This document shows, one piece after another, positions 53,366-62,891 of a DNA stretch of 64,000 nucleotides. The notes under the pieces are model-generated. The model was given only the letters and a program-made list of their open reading frames with translations, did no database searches and had not been told where the DNA came from. Each line of letters begins with the position of its first letter. Within the stretch, counting starts at the first letter, position 1. Source of the stretch: Cylindrospermum sp. NIES-4074 (GTDB lineage: Bacteria > Cyanobacteriota > Cyanobacteriia > Cyanobacteriales > Nostocaceae); contig AP018269.1 of the NCBI GenBank assembly GCA_003994795.1, forward strand, positions 124,001 to 188,000, in the 5' to 3' direction. A program made the translations under genes and the position numbers.

Positions 53366-53858
53366 TAAATCTGTTTATAGCGGTTTTCTACTCATGGCGA
53401 TGGCTCTGACGCCGCCGGAGGCGTTCGGCCCTGCCGTGCCGGAGGCAATCGCTTTTTTGAGAGAAAATCTGTGTAGCTAGTTCTGAAGATACCAGCATCT
53501 TAGAGGATGTTTTAAAAGTCCTTGGTGATGTATCAAAAATATTGAGATCCCCCTAAGTCCCCCTTTTTAAGGGGGACTTTGACTCCAATTCCCCCCTTTT
53601 TAAGGGGGCTAGGGGGGATCTCGATACGACTTGATACTTTACAAACATCCTCTTAGCTCACTTTGGGCAATGGGGAACGGGAAACAGTAATTACAATATG
53701 AGAGTAACAGGACTTTAATTTACTGTTGCTCACTTTATTGAGTCCATTTAAACTGACTTCATCTATTAGCCCTGTTCGCGTAGCGTTGCCGTAGGCTACT
53801 TTAGTTCTGGGCGGTGTAGATCAAGGCTAAAATAGCCCAACCCCGTTACCCAAATATT
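53366..53858. other. Intergenic region with dispersed palindromes
   Basis: About 490 bases. gagatccccctaagtcccc...ggggggatctc (53544-53622) is a long palindrome related to the core of the MITE at 43170. gcgttcggccctgccgtgccggaggc (about 53420) and ctattagccctgttcgcg...agttctgggcgg (53764-53813) are other frequent repeats. No gene seen. Confidence 0.6.
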
Positions 53859-54368
53859 ATGACTCAAGAATTAATAGAATTAAGACAAAGTATCTTAGAA
53901 GGTCGTTATGATGATGCACTAGAAATTATTGATGATTTAGAAGAAATGAGCAAGCAGTCAACGCTGCGAAAAATAGAAGCTTTTTTAGTTAGATTATGTA
54001 TCCATCTCATAAAAAATCAAATTGAACAGCGGTTAACTAACTCTTGGATTGCCTCTATTTCTGACTCGGTAATTCAAATTGCTAAATTAAATATTAAGGA
54101 TAATCAAAAATCTTACTATATTAAAGCTGATGAATGGCAAGAGTATGTAGAAGAAGCAGTAGCAATGGCAATCAGACCAGCGAGTGCAGAAATTTTTGGA
54201 GGTACGTTAAAACCTAGTCAAATCACACAAAGACTAAATCGAGAAATATTGATTGATTTTGCTCAAAGGCTTTTACAGCTAACTTATCAATATCAACCCA
54301 AAGAATTACCAGATGTAATAGATAATCATTTAGCACAATTACCAGGAGGTGAGGATTGGTTTGAGTAA
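53859..54368 (+). CDS. DUF29-like protein
   Basis: 169 residues. ELIELRQSILEGRYDDALEIIDDLEEMSKQSTLRKIEAFLVRLCIHLIKNQIEQR...SWIASISDSVIQIAKL fits the all-helical DUF29 family, abundant in cyanobacteria and of unknown function. Typical DUF29 has the (D/N)WExLxEELEDL motif; here it reads YDDALEIIDDLEEM. The C-terminal half is a divergent helical part (PDVIDNHLAQLPGGEDWFE). It stands alone, just before a MITE, in an accessory zone with toxin-antitoxin genes and a NACHT gene. Confidence 0.7.
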   Translation: MTQELIELRQSILEGRYDDALEIIDDLEEMSKQSTLRKIEAFLVRLCIHLIKNQIEQRLTNSWIASISDSVIQIAKLNIKDNQKSYYIKADEWQEYVEEAVAMAIRPASAEIFGGTLKPSQITQRLNREILIDFAQRLLQLTYQYQPKELPDVIDNHLAQLPGGEDWFE

Positions 54369-54501
54369 ATTTAAGCCAATACGGTTCAGTTAAGGATAAT
54401 TTGTGGGAATTGGCATAAGTGTAGATATGTTGTATGCAACGTCTCTACATTGTATGAGTTCACTGTCAAATTTATTAACTGAACCGTATTTAAATTTAAG
54501 C
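54366..54501. mobile_element. MITE with perfect 16-base terminal repeats and 11-base target duplication
   Basis: aatacggttcagttaa (54378-54393) and ttaactgaaccgtatt (54475-54490) are exact inverses, and the direct repeat taaatttaagc flanks the element (54366-54376 and 54491-54501). The interior includes a tgtagatatgttg...caacgtctctaca palindrome (54420-54449). The ends match those of 43180-43312. The left duplication overlaps the DUF29 stop codon. Confidence 0.88.
54420..54449. repeat. Dispersed palindrome inside the MITE
   Basis: tgtagatatgttgta followed by tgcaacgtctctaca, the family of 34148-34177, here carried within a mobile element. Confidence 0.75.
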
Positions 54502-54567
54502 AACTGGAAAAATTATCTTTATTGTAGACTAGATGCATATACTACCTGTTACTTCGGAAATGACAGT

Positions 54568-54801
54568 ATGGCTACAAACACACATTTTAACGCTAGAGTT
54601 AACAACGGCAAAATCGAAATTCCCGTTGAGTATCAAGACGAGATATGCAGCGCCGAAATGGTGCAAATCGTGATTTTGCAACCCGTCCCAAAAAAGAAAC
54701 GCTTTTCACAAACGGGCATTATCGCCCAATTAACCACAAATCCTATCCAAATACCAGATTTCAAACCACTCACCAGAGAAGAAGCGAATCAACGCTGGTG
54801 A
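54568..54801 (+). CDS. Antitoxin of a VapBC-like pair
   Basis: 77 residues from the ATG at 54568. FNARVNNGKIEIPVEYQDEICSAEMVQIVIL is a small beta-rich DNA-binding start of the AbrB/VapB kind, and IIAQLTTNPIQIPDFKPLTREEANQRW is the toxin-binding tail. The stop TGA overlaps the expected GTG start of the PIN toxin. The toxin downstream is frameshifted, so this is an antitoxin without a working partner. Confidence 0.75.
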   Translation: MATNTHFNARVNNGKIEIPVEYQDEICSAEMVQIVILQPVPKKKRFSQTGIIAQLTTNPIQIPDFKPLTREEANQRW

Positions 54802-55235
54802 TAGGACGCGATGCTTTATTAATTCCAATATTTGGCTCTATCGTTTCATCTTGAATCCCAGTGATCCAGGTGCAATGCAAAAGCAGCAAATAGCTACAAG
54901 TGTTACAAGTCAAGAAAACCTACTGGTTAGCACGCAAGTTATCAATGAGGTTTGTGCAAATTTAATCCGCAAAGCAGGTTTTGATAGAGGAACAGATTCA
55001 AACCCTAATTGCAGAGTTTGCAGAAGGCTGTGAAATCTTGCCTGTCTCACTAGAAACGCTTCAGTATGCAGCAAAATTGCGCGATCGCTACTCCCTCTCA
55101 TTTTGGGATAGCCTGATCGTTGCCAGTGCAATTTTAGGGGAAGCAAGTATTCTTTACTCCGAAGATATGCAAAATGGCTTAATTATCGAAAATACCTTAC
55201 AGATTGTGAATCCATTTTTGGCGGTGAAGATATGA
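54799..55235 (+). pseudogene. PIN-domain toxin (VapC) broken by two frameshifts
   Basis: GTG at 54799 begins VIGRDALLI; the frame shifts near 54817 and continues as NSNIWLYRFILNPSDPGAMQK...VSTQVINEVCANLIRKAGF. A second shift near 54982 leads to IEEQIQTLIAEFAEGCEILPVSLETLQYAAKLRDRYSLSFWDSLIVASAI and the stop at 55235. SNIWLYRF, INEVCANL and FWDSLIVASAI correspond to the acidic motifs of PIN ribonucleases (DSN, NE, WDS). Without correction of both shifts no active toxin is made. Confidence 0.8.
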
Positions 55236-55298
55236 ATCTAGAACATTATAAACCCATTGTCTGAATGACAGACAAGACACCTGTTCTGCAATCTGTAA

Positions 55299-58200
55299 TC
55301 AAAACAATCTCATATTTAAAACTTTTAAGAATTTCCGGCCAATTCTCTTTAGACTTCCCATTGTGCGAGTAACAAAGGTGGACTGATGCCAAGCTTGATA
55401 AAATTCGGGGTAGGGCATTTTTTTGGCGTAGTTCCAGATAAATTGGTAGCACTCATCATTAAATCGCTGAGAGTCATTGAAGCAGCTTTTTAGACCTGTA
55501 ATAATGGTTGTCAACTGATTGCCAGGGTCTATTTTCCCTAACCTTTCAGCCACCCACAAACGGGTGTCATCTTCCTGTGAGTCAGCCAGCAGATTTTCTA
55601 AAGCGGCGATCGCTTTTTTATTGCCAGAGTCTATTTTCCCTAAGCTTTCAGCCACCCAGAAACTGGTGTCATCATCCTGTGAGTCAGCCAGCAGATTTTC
55701 TAAAGCGGCGATCGCTTTTTTATTGCCAGGGTCTATTTTTCCTAGGCTTTTAGCTGCCTGCATACGGGTGAAATCATGGTTTGAGCCAGCTAGCATATTC
55801 ACCAAAGCGGCGATCGCTTCTTGATTGCCAGGGTCTATTGTCCCTAAGCTATCAGCTGCCCGCCAACGGATCAACTCATCCTTTGGGTCAGCTAGCAGAT
55901 TTTCTAAAGCGGCGATCGCTTTTTTATTGCCAGTGCCTATTTTCCCTAAGCTTTCAGCCACCCACAAACGGGTCAAATTATCCGTTGAGTGAGCCAGCAG
56001 ATTTTCTAAAGCGGCGATCGCTTTTTTATTGCCAGTGCCTATTTTCCCTAAGCTTTCAGCCGCCAGCCTACGGGTCAAATCATCCGTTGAGTCAGTCAGC
56101 AGTTTCACCAAAGCGGCGATCGCTTTTTTATTGCCAGTGCCTATTTTCCCTAAGCTTTCAGCCGCCAGCCTACGGGTCATATCATCCGTTGGGTCAGTCA
56201 GTAGTTTCACCAAAGCGGTGATTGCATCTTGATTGCCAGGGTCTATATTCCCTAAGCTTTCAGCCGCTTGCTTACGGGTGTAATCATTCTTTGAGTCAGC
56301 CAGCAGATTTTCTAAAGCGGCGATCGCTTTTTTATTGCCAGTGCCTATTTTCCCTAAGCTTTCAGCCGCCTGCATACGCGTCATATCATCCGTTGAGTGA
56401 GCCAGTAGTTTCAGCAAAGCGGCGATCGCTTTTTTATTGCCAGTGCCTATTTTCCCTAAGCTTTCAGCCGCCTGCATACGCGTCATATCATCCGTTGAGT
56501 GAGCCAGTAGTTTCAGCAAAGCGGCGATCGCATCTTGATTGCCTGGCTCTATTTCCCCTAAGCTTTCAGCCGCCAGCATACGGGTAAAATCATCCGTTGA
56601 GTCAGTCAGCAGATTTTCTAAAGCAGCGATCGCATCTGGATTGCCAGGGTCTATTTTTCCTAAGCTTTCAGCCACTAGCATACGGGTGTAATCATTCTTT
56701 AAGTCAGTCAGCAGTTTCACCAAAGCGGCGTTGGTATTTTTGCGTTCTGTTTCTTGCAATACTGCCCTGGCTTCATTTTTAATTAAATCTAAAAATGTTA
56801 CCCACTTCTGCTTTTTAGTATTAAAATAACCAAAACCCCATTTCACGATTTGGTTTACTATTTCCTCTGTTCGGGAACAATCTCTAAACTCAGCAATTCC
56901 CGCAGCAGCTAAAAAATAGGCTTGATACTCATAAAAGCCTTTGTCTACAACATTTACCCAGCCTAATATTTCACATCCATCTTTAAACTCAACCAATGCC
57001 TGAATAAACTCTTCCTTCTTTTCTTTCTTCTGGGTTTCTTCTGGTAGCCCTAACCATAGTAATATCGTTTGTTTCCACTGTGGTTCAAAGATGCGGTAAT
57101 TTCCCTGATTGGGATTTTTGGGAACATCATTAAGAAAAAAATGCCAATCATCAATTGCTAAAGCTGCAAAATACTCTTGAAATGAGGCATGGAAGAAAGC
57201 ATATACAGGTTTTCTCTCTGTATCTATTCCCACGTGATTCAGCCAACCTAAATTTAGGGCTAATTTCAAGAGCGAATCTTTATCAGCATCCCCCAAAAAC
57301 TCATTAACAAAATCTCCTCGCAAGCGAAAACGAGTCACTTCTTTATCTATAGCTTCTTTAGCTAATTCCCCCAATTTAAGATTAAGCTGTTTTCGTTTTT
57401 CTGAATCTGTCGCGGTTTGGTCTTTTTTCCATTTGTAGAAATCATCAACAAATCGCTCATATAATCCTGCCTGGGTATCTGGTAATTTACCTTCTGCAAA
57501 TTGCCAATTAAAACAGAGCAGAGTCAACCGGAGAGGATTTTTCACCAAATCCTGAATCCGTTCTTTACCTGGTTCTTTCAGAGCATCACATAATCGCTTT
57601 CCACGTTCTTTATCTGCTTCGGTAATCGCTGTAAACCATTTATCAATAAAGCTTTCTACCTGATTTGGGTAAGAAAAGTCTAGAGTGCGATAAATATCAA
57701 AATTATCCAAAACATTACTGCTATTATCCCACAAATTTACCCGACCAGTCATGATAATTTGCGCTTGGCAAATACAACCACCTTCGCGGATTTGTCGGGC
57801 AATTTCTGTTAGGGGATTACCTTCAGATGTAGACATTTCATCTAATCCATCTAACAGCAAACATATCTTATTTTGGTTAAATTGACTAATTAAATCTTCT
57901 TTGATTGTTTCAGCAATTTTAGATTTACCTTTTTTCTCCGCAACCTGAGTTAACCAAATCTCAAATAAATAAGATTTTAAATCTTTATCCCGCAAATCGG
58001 CTAAAGATATCCAGATGACAAGGGAATTTTGAATATTTCCATATATCCAATCGGCTATTTGCTGTAAAAGCGTTGTTTTTCCTGCTCCTGGTTCGCCAAT
58101 AATAGCAATCCGCTTTCCTTGACTTTTAGGAGTATTTTTCTGTTTAAGAACTTGTGCTAAAAATTCATCATGCTCAAATGTTTTAGTAATTTCTGTCTCT

Positions 58201-58364
58201 TTGTAAAGTTCTGAACCCTGCTCTGGTGAACTATCCTTTTGACGTTTAGATTGTTTTTTCCGTTCTACTAATCCCAGTGATACATAAACATCTTTAACTT
58301 GCAGAGTTAGCCCTTCAGTTGATGTCAGGGGATTTGTGGTGAGATTTTGGCGTTCTGTCAGCAT
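55299..58364 (-). CDS. NACHT NTPase with 12 HEAT-like repeats (candidate STAND defence protein)
   Basis: 1021 residues from the ATG at 58364. IAIIGEPGAGKTTLLQQIADWI is Walker A (about residue 87), KICLLLDGLDEM Walker B, then the NACHT helical part and winged helix. From about residue 555 twelve 34-residue HEAT-like repeats (AIAAL..LLA.S.DD.TR..AAESLGKIG.GNKK) form the sensor, and FYQAWHQS is near the end. Bacterial NACHT proteins sense phage components and trigger defence or cell death. A conserved-looking stretch LTPDEWREVCRE lies upstream of this ATG, in frame with the gene at 58434 and separated from it only by one TGA, so the true N-terminus may be further upstream. Confidence 0.88.
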   Translation of the reverse strand: MLTERQNLTTNPLTSTEGLTLQVKDVYVSLGLVERKKQSKRQKDSSPEQGSELYKETEITKTFEHDEFLAQVLKQKNTPKSQGKRIAIIGEPGAGKTTLLQQIADWIYGNIQNSLVIWISLADLRDKDLKSYLFEIWLTQVAEKKGKSKIAETIKEDLISQFNQNKICLLLDGLDEMSTSEGNPLTEIARQIREGGCICQAQIIMTGRVNLWDNSSNVLDNFDIYRTLDFSYPNQVESFIDKWFTAITEADKERGKRLCDALKEPGKERIQDLVKNPLRLTLLCFNWQFAEGKLPDTQAGLYERFVDDFYKWKKDQTATDSEKRKQLNLKLGELAKEAIDKEVTRFRLRGDFVNEFLGDADKDSLLKLALNLGWLNHVGIDTERKPVYAFFHASFQEYFAALAIDDWHFFLNDVPKNPNQGNYRIFEPQWKQTILLWLGLPEETQKKEKKEEFIQALVEFKDGCEILGWVNVVDKGFYEYQAYFLAAAGIAEFRDCSRTEEIVNQIVKWGFGYFNTKKQKWVTFLDLIKNEARAVLQETERKNTNAALVKLLTDLKNDYTRMLVAESLGKIDPGNPDAIAALENLLTDSTDDFTRMLAAESLGEIEPGNQDAIAALLKLLAHSTDDMTRMQAAESLGKIGTGNKKAIAALLKLLAHSTDDMTRMQAAESLGKIGTGNKKAIAALENLLADSKNDYTRKQAAESLGNIDPGNQDAITALVKLLTDPTDDMTRRLAAESLGKIGTGNKKAIAALVKLLTDSTDDLTRRLAAESLGKIGTGNKKAIAALENLLAHSTDNLTRLWVAESLGKIGTGNKKAIAALENLLADPKDELIRWRAADSLGTIDPGNQEAIAALVNMLAGSNHDFTRMQAAKSLGKIDPGNKKAIAALENLLADSQDDDTSFWVAESLGKIDSGNKKAIAALENLLADSQEDDTRLWVAERLGKIDPGNQLTTIITGLKSCFNDSQRFNDECYQFIWNYAKKMPYPEFYQAWHQSTFVTRTMGSLKRIGRKFLKVLNMRLF
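55560..56730. repeat. 102-base tandem repeats coding HEAT-like units
   Basis: About twelve units of 102 bases, most with a HIP1 octamer (GCGATCGC) at the same place, on the AIA codons. The blocks 56341-56429 and 56443-56531 are identical, which shows recent duplication or conversion. Confidence 0.9.
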
Positions 58365-58433
58365 TTCCCGGCAGACTTCGCGCCATTCATCGGGAGTTAA
58401 CTTTGTCCTATTCTCCCCTGGGGACGACTCCAG

Positions 58434-58868
58434 TCAGTTAAATGTTACTGAGTCATTAAATGTGTTGCCTTGGAAGACATTCTTAATCTCATCTGCTAAT
58501 TTTGCATTGTTGACGACTGACGGCTGAGATTTAATTTCTTGTGCTAATTTTTGAATTTCTTTAGCAGTGTCAGATTTATCATTATTAACTGCTGCTTCCA
58601 CATCCAATACTGCTTGAGCAATTTCCGGGTCTTGCTTTGCTGCTGATATGAGTTCTAGCACGGCTTGACCATAATCTAGGCGCGGGGGTTCATTTGCTTC
58701 TATAGATGCGGTGAGGGTTGGCGCTTGCTGCTTTTGGCGTAGCTGAGTGATTAATTTCCCGGCTTGCGTCCAGATGAAATCACCCACATTTTCGCCAATT
58801 TTCTCTAAAGGTTTACTTAATATGGTAGCAACAGCGGTCACAACAGCCGTGAGTAATATGGCTTCCAT
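58434..58868 (-). CDS. Small N-terminal partner/domain of the NACHT protein
   Basis: 144 residues. ILLTAVVTAVATILSKPLEKIGENVGDFIWTQAGKLITQL is a hydrophobic then amphipathic start that may sit at a membrane. Then helical ELISAAKQDPEIAQAVLDVEAAV...LADEIKNVFQGNTFNDSVTFN to TGA (58434-58436). The next 23 codons, then the NACHT ATG, are in the same frame, so this may be the effector-like N-terminus of one 1,189-codon gene cut by a nonsense codon. Separate small partner genes ahead of NACHT genes also exist in Nostocales, so both readings remain open. Confidence 0.7.
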   Translation of the reverse strand: MEAILLTAVVTAVATILSKPLEKIGENVGDFIWTQAGKLITQLRQKQQAPTLTASIEANEPPRLDYGQAVLELISAAKQDPEIAQAVLDVEAAVNNDKSDTAKEIQKLAQEIKSQPSVVNNAKLADEIKNVFQGNTFNDSVTFN

Positions 58869-58973
58869 AAATTTACTGTATATATTTTGCTATCAAAGCT
58901 ATCTTAATATACACAGATGCCGTTCTGCAAAAGATGCGAATATTCAAACATGACTTACGCAACTGGCATGGCT

Positions 58974-59043
58974 TTGTAGGGTGCGTCAGATGCCGAAAAT
59001 CTGTTGATTATTACCAAATTATCGAGTCTGACGCACCCTACAA
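58974..59043. repeat. Palindromic repeat with 17-base arms
   Basis: ttgtagggtgcgtcaga (58974-58990) and tctgacgcaccctacaa (59027-59043), perfect, 36 bases apart. A widespread cyanobacterial intergenic repeat type; a piece of the same motif (ggggtgcgtcagg) is seen at about 48595. Confidence 0.8.
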
Positions 59044-59161
59044 GAGACTACAAGGAAAGAGATTTTGAGAGAGGTTTCCAACCCGTCACTATTCACAGAT
59101 AGTTGCTTCCAGCGGTGGACGTGTCAAAATGTGAAGTGTATGTTTTTTCTCAAACTCAATT

Positions 59162-59443
59162 ATGAAAGCAATTTGGAACGGCGCTGTATTAGCCGAAAGC
59201 AATGATACCGTAGTGGTGGAAGGCAACCATTATTTCCCTGCTGACGCCATTAACAAGCAGTACTTCCAAGAAAGTAACACTCACACAACTTGTTCATGGA
59301 AAGGTGTCGCTAGTTACTACAGCGTCGAAGTTGACGGACAAGTTAACAAAGATGCTGCTTGGTACTATCCCAGCACCAAGGAAAAAGCAAAAAATATTGA
59401 GGGTTACATCGCCTTTTGGAAAGGTGTCAAAGTTGAGTCTTAA
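59162..59443 (+). CDS. DUF427 domain protein
   Basis: 93 residues. MKAIWNGAVLAESNDTVVVEGNHYFPADAINKQYF and HTTCSWKGVASYYSVEVDG...AAWYYPSTKEKAKNIEGYIAFWKGVKV cover the whole DUF427 fold, a small beta barrel found in bacteria and fungi. Conserved residues include W, the TTCSWKG(x)A(x)YY motif and the AAWYYP segment. The enzyme or binding role is not known. It stands alone. Confidence 0.92.
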   Translation: MKAIWNGAVLAESNDTVVVEGNHYFPADAINKQYFQESNTHTTCSWKGVASYYSVEVDGQVNKDAAWYYPSTKEKAKNIEGYIAFWKGVKVES

Positions 59444-59907
59444 TTTGCTTTAAAGCCTCGGCTTTAACATCGATTGCGATGTTCGCTCATTTTATCACTT
59501 TAATCATGCCTATAATCAAGAACTTTCAGACGACTTTATCTGCCCTTCGGGCAAGGCAGAGGGCAGAGGGTATCCGGGAAGAAAAAGTCTTAAGGTAAGC
59601 CTTTTTGCCTTGCCCAAACTGGGTTTAAGACCCCCACTAAATCTAAGATTTAGTGGTCTTCAATTAGAGGGGGATTCAGACCCCCTCTAATTGGCTTTCT
59701 GCCTCCTGCCGCAAGCATTGCGGCCTTCTTCAATGCTTATCTTACGAATCCTAAAAATCGAGATTTGGGAGTTGTTAAATATCAACCCAAATCTCAACAG
59801 CGAGAGACTTTAGACTTATCTCCACACCCCACTTGACATTTTGGCGATCGCTTTAAGTTGTCGCCAATAGTCGGAGACTCTTAACGAGATTTTAGGGATG
59901 CCTGAAT
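59444..59907. other. Intergenic region with several hairpins
   Basis: About 460 bases. ccactaaatc/gatttagtgg (59634-59643, 59647-59656) and caattagaggggg/ccccctctaattg (59661-59673, 59681-59693) are perfect stems side by side, and gcccttcgggc lies at about 59541. They form the convergent end between the DUF427 and nucleotidyltransferase genes and may terminate transcription on both sides. No gene seen. Confidence 0.55.
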
Positions 59908-62436
59908 TTAAACTTCTGCTGTGTAGTGTTCTAGTTCTCTTTCCACAAATGATTGAACACGAGAGCGGTAGTTTCTCATGGTTTCGTCTACCCAATCGCG
60001 ATCGTTGCTGTTAGCATACAAATGCACCATTGGCTCACTAGCGTCTGGTAAAACTAACAGCCAACTATCATCATAAGGTTGACAAATTTTCACGCCATCG
60101 ATTAATTCCAAGTTTTGGGCTGGGTGAGTTTCTACTAAGTAACGCATCAACGCGCCCTTAGCTGTCCAGGGGCAACGCACTGTATAGGTTTTGTGTACTA
60201 CACGGGGTAGTTCTGATCGTACCACTGCAAGCGATCGCTCTTGGATAGTTAACATCTCAATCAGCTTGGCAATACAGAACATGGAATCAAAGCCAGGATG
60301 CAGATGAGGGAAGATAAAACCAGTATCACCACTACCGCCCAGCACCACATTGGGATATTTCTGACAAGCTTCCATCAATGCTGTCGGATTTGCTTTGGTG
60401 CGAATCACCTTACCATCATGGCGTCGGGCTACTTGTTCCACAGCACTAGAAGCGTGAACTGGTACTACTACTGTGCCTCTGGGGTTAGCAGTTAACATCA
60501 TATCCACCATCAGCGCCGTGAGTATTTCCCCTCGGATGGGATAGCCAGATTCATCAACTAAAATCAACTGTTCTCCATTCGCTGAGACTTGGACACCAAA
60601 GTTAGCCTTGAGTGCTTCAACCACATGACCTAATTGAGTCAGCAGTCCTTCGCGGCTAGTGGTTGTCATCGAGGTTCTATTCAGACTGGCGTTCAGCACT
60701 ACTGCATCAGCCCCAAATTTATCTAACATTTGGGGTAAAACAGCCCCAGATACAGCATAAACATAGTCAATTACCACTTTTGCCCGACTGTTACGCAGGG
60801 TAGAAACATTTAACAGTTTCTCAAATGCGGTGCAGTAGCGGTCATTCACTTGGCTGGGATATGCCACATCACCAATTTCATGAATTAGTGCCCGTCGCAT
60901 ATCTTCCTTAAAGTAAGCCCCCTCAATTTTCTTTTCCAAGGCTTTGGTGATGTTAATTCCCTTGCTATCCATAAACTCAATGAGGATATAGTCTGGGCGG
61001 TCTGGATGTGCGCGGACATGGATACCACCAACTACCGTCATTGTGGGGATAACTGTACGGGCGATGGGAATTGCTGTGGCATCAAGGTTTTGGATATCGA
61101 TACCTACTGACATTAAACCAGCAATTAGCGATCGCGTCACCATCCGCGAAATATTTCGCTGATCACGAGAAACTGTTACCTTAGAAGCAGGCTTCAAGGT
61201 GGAACCATAAGCAGCACCCAACTTCACCGCAAATTCTGGGGTGATGTCAACATTGGCTAACCCTTGCACACCACGTTGTCCAAATAAATTCCGTTGGGCG
61301 GTGTTTCCCCAAATCAGGTTAATGTTTAAAACAGCACCTGACTCAATCTTTTTACTCGGCCAAACACGCACCCCAGGACTAATTTGAGCTTCTTCTCCCA
61401 CCGTGGAAAGCGAACCCACCACGGCTGCTTCTAATACATGGGCGCGGCGGTCAACACGAGTGCCACGGGAAATCACACAGGCAGACAAATGTGCTTCATC
61501 CCCAATAATTGCCCCATTCCACACAATCGGCCGCTTGAGATTAGCATCAGCGCCAACTGTGACATTATCCCCAATCACAGTCCCGTCTTCAATCTGCACT
61601 CTCGCCCCAATGCGGCAATTATCCCCAATCACCGCTGGAGTTTCAATAATTGCCGTGGGGTCAATAAAAGTATTTTGACCAATCCACAACCCAGTGGAAA
61701 CTTCTTTGTAGGCAAAATCGAGTTTTACCCGCTGATTTAAAGCATCATACTGAGCTTCTCGATAAGCGTCTAAGTGACCAACATCACACCAGTAACCATG
61801 AGCAATGTAACCATAAAGTGGCTCATTTTTCTCTAGGAGTAAGGGGAATAAGTCTTTGGAAAAATCTGATTCAGTATAATCTGGCAGGTATTCTAAAACT
61901 TCGGGCTCTAAAATATACGTACCAGTGTTGACAGTATCAGAAAAAATTTCACTACTAGAGGGTTTTTCTAAAAATCGCTGAATCCTTCCTTGTTCATCTG
62001 TAATTACTACCCCAAATTCGATGGGGTTGGGAACGCGGGTTAAAATTAAAGTGGCTTTTGACTGTTTTTGTTTGTGAAATGCGATCGCAGCTGAAAGATC
62101 AAAATCTGTGATGCTATCTCCACTAATCACCAAAAAAGTTTCATCCAGGAGTTCGGCAATATTTTTTACACAGCCTGCTGTCCCTAGCGGCTGGTCTTCT
62201 TCCACAGCGTAAGTCATCTGCACGCCAAAATCACTGCCATCGAGAAAGTAGTCCCGCAGGACATCAGGTAGGTAGTGCAATGTCGCAATAACTTCTGTGA
62301 TTTGATGCCGTTTGAGGAGATTGATGATATGTTCTGCGATCGGTCGATTGAGAATTGGTACCATTGGTTTGGGCAAATCGCAAGTTAAAGGACGTAACCG
62401 CGTCCCCGAACCACCTGCCATTAGTACTGCACGCAT
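59908..62436 (-). CDS. Nucleotidyltransferase fused to a degenerate phosphomannomutase
   Basis: 842 residues from the ATG at 62436, chosen because aaggaggg is 5 bases before it. Residues 1-230 are a sugar-phosphate nucleotidyltransferase ([37 protein letters not shown]), 250-360 left-handed beta-helix repeats ([27 protein letters not shown]), and about 375-842 a phosphomannomutase-like part. In the latter the catalytic Ser loop (TASHNP) reads VRAHPDRP and the metal loop DGDxDR reads GSGDTGF, so mutase activity is doubtful. It probably makes GDP-mannose or a related sugar nucleotide for polysaccharide or glycolipid. It stands alone. Confidence 0.9.
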   Translation of the reverse strand: MRAVLMAGGSGTRLRPLTCDLPKPMVPILNRPIAEHIINLLKRHQITEVIATLHYLPDVLRDYFLDGSDFGVQMTYAVEEDQPLGTAGCVKNIAELLDETFLVISGDSITDFDLSAAIAFHKQKQSKATLILTRVPNPIEFGVVITDEQGRIQRFLEKPSSSEIFSDTVNTGTYILEPEVLEYLPDYTESDFSKDLFPLLLEKNEPLYGYIAHGYWCDVGHLDAYREAQYDALNQRVKLDFAYKEVSTGLWIGQNTFIDPTAIIETPAVIGDNCRIGARVQIEDGTVIGDNVTVGADANLKRPIVWNGAIIGDEAHLSACVISRGTRVDRRAHVLEAAVVGSLSTVGEEAQISPGVRVWPSKKIESGAVLNINLIWGNTAQRNLFGQRGVQGLANVDITPEFAVKLGAAYGSTLKPASKVTVSRDQRNISRMVTRSLIAGLMSVGIDIQNLDATAIPIARTVIPTMTVVGGIHVRAHPDRPDYILIEFMDSKGINITKALEKKIEGAYFKEDMRRALIHEIGDVAYPSQVNDRYCTAFEKLLNVSTLRNSRAKVVIDYVYAVSGAVLPQMLDKFGADAVVLNASLNRTSMTTTSREGLLTQLGHVVEALKANFGVQVSANGEQLILVDESGYPIRGEILTALMVDMMLTANPRGTVVVPVHASSAVEQVARRHDGKVIRTKANPTALMEACQKYPNVVLGGSGDTGFIFPHLHPGFDSMFCIAKLIEMLTIQERSLAVVRSELPRVVHKTYTVRCPWTAKGALMRYLVETHPAQNLELIDGVKICQPYDDSWLLVLPDASEPMVHLYANSNDRDWVDETMRNYRSRVQSFVERELEHYTAEV

Positions 62437-62891
62437 AATTCCCTCCTTAGCTATTTGCAGCATTCGCTGCTTCAAAACCCGCGCGATATCTTGTGTTCTT
62501 CTTTCTTTAGTCTCCTATGAATCTTGAATTTTGTGGAACTTCCACAAGAGGCATCTGATAAAAAATAAGTATATTTACTCAATACTCTAGGGTGTTTACC
62601 AAGAGAAAATTGAGCAAGCACACTGCTTGTAAATAGGAAATTTTGGCGCTACTAGGCTATGTTAACGAATAATTTATTTGAGACTTCTTGCGACTATTCT
62701 ATCGTTACCATAGGTAATTTTTTTCTTAACTGAAACCTAGCTACTATACGGGAAGCTATTTTACAATAGAATCACCAAATTAAAATGTCGAAGAATGAGG
62801 AGTTTATTTATACTTTTTCAGTCCTGGTAATCGAGTGCCTACATTGTGTGGCAATAGTTAGCTAAAATTTTGTTAGTTAATAAGGGAGTTG
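62437..62891. other. AT-rich intergenic region between divergent genes
   Basis: About 455 bases holding the promoters of the nucleotidyltransferase gene and the small membrane protein gene. No clear repeats or terminators; the SD aaggaggg of the former is at its low end. Confidence 0.4.

Noticed and set aside
55560-56730. Regular repeats resembling a CRISPR array
   Set aside because: Units are 102 bases, multiples of three, and encode HEAT-like repeats; there are no unique spacers of constant length.
55508-56782. Several plus-strand frames with a regular repeat (FSLSFQPPAYG and similar)
   Set aside because: They are the antisense reading of the HEAT-repeat units of the NACHT gene.
59098-59161. 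Possible SD-driven earlier start for the DUF427 gene
   Set aside because: The family start matches the ATG at 59162; no upstream in-frame start extends a conserved part.
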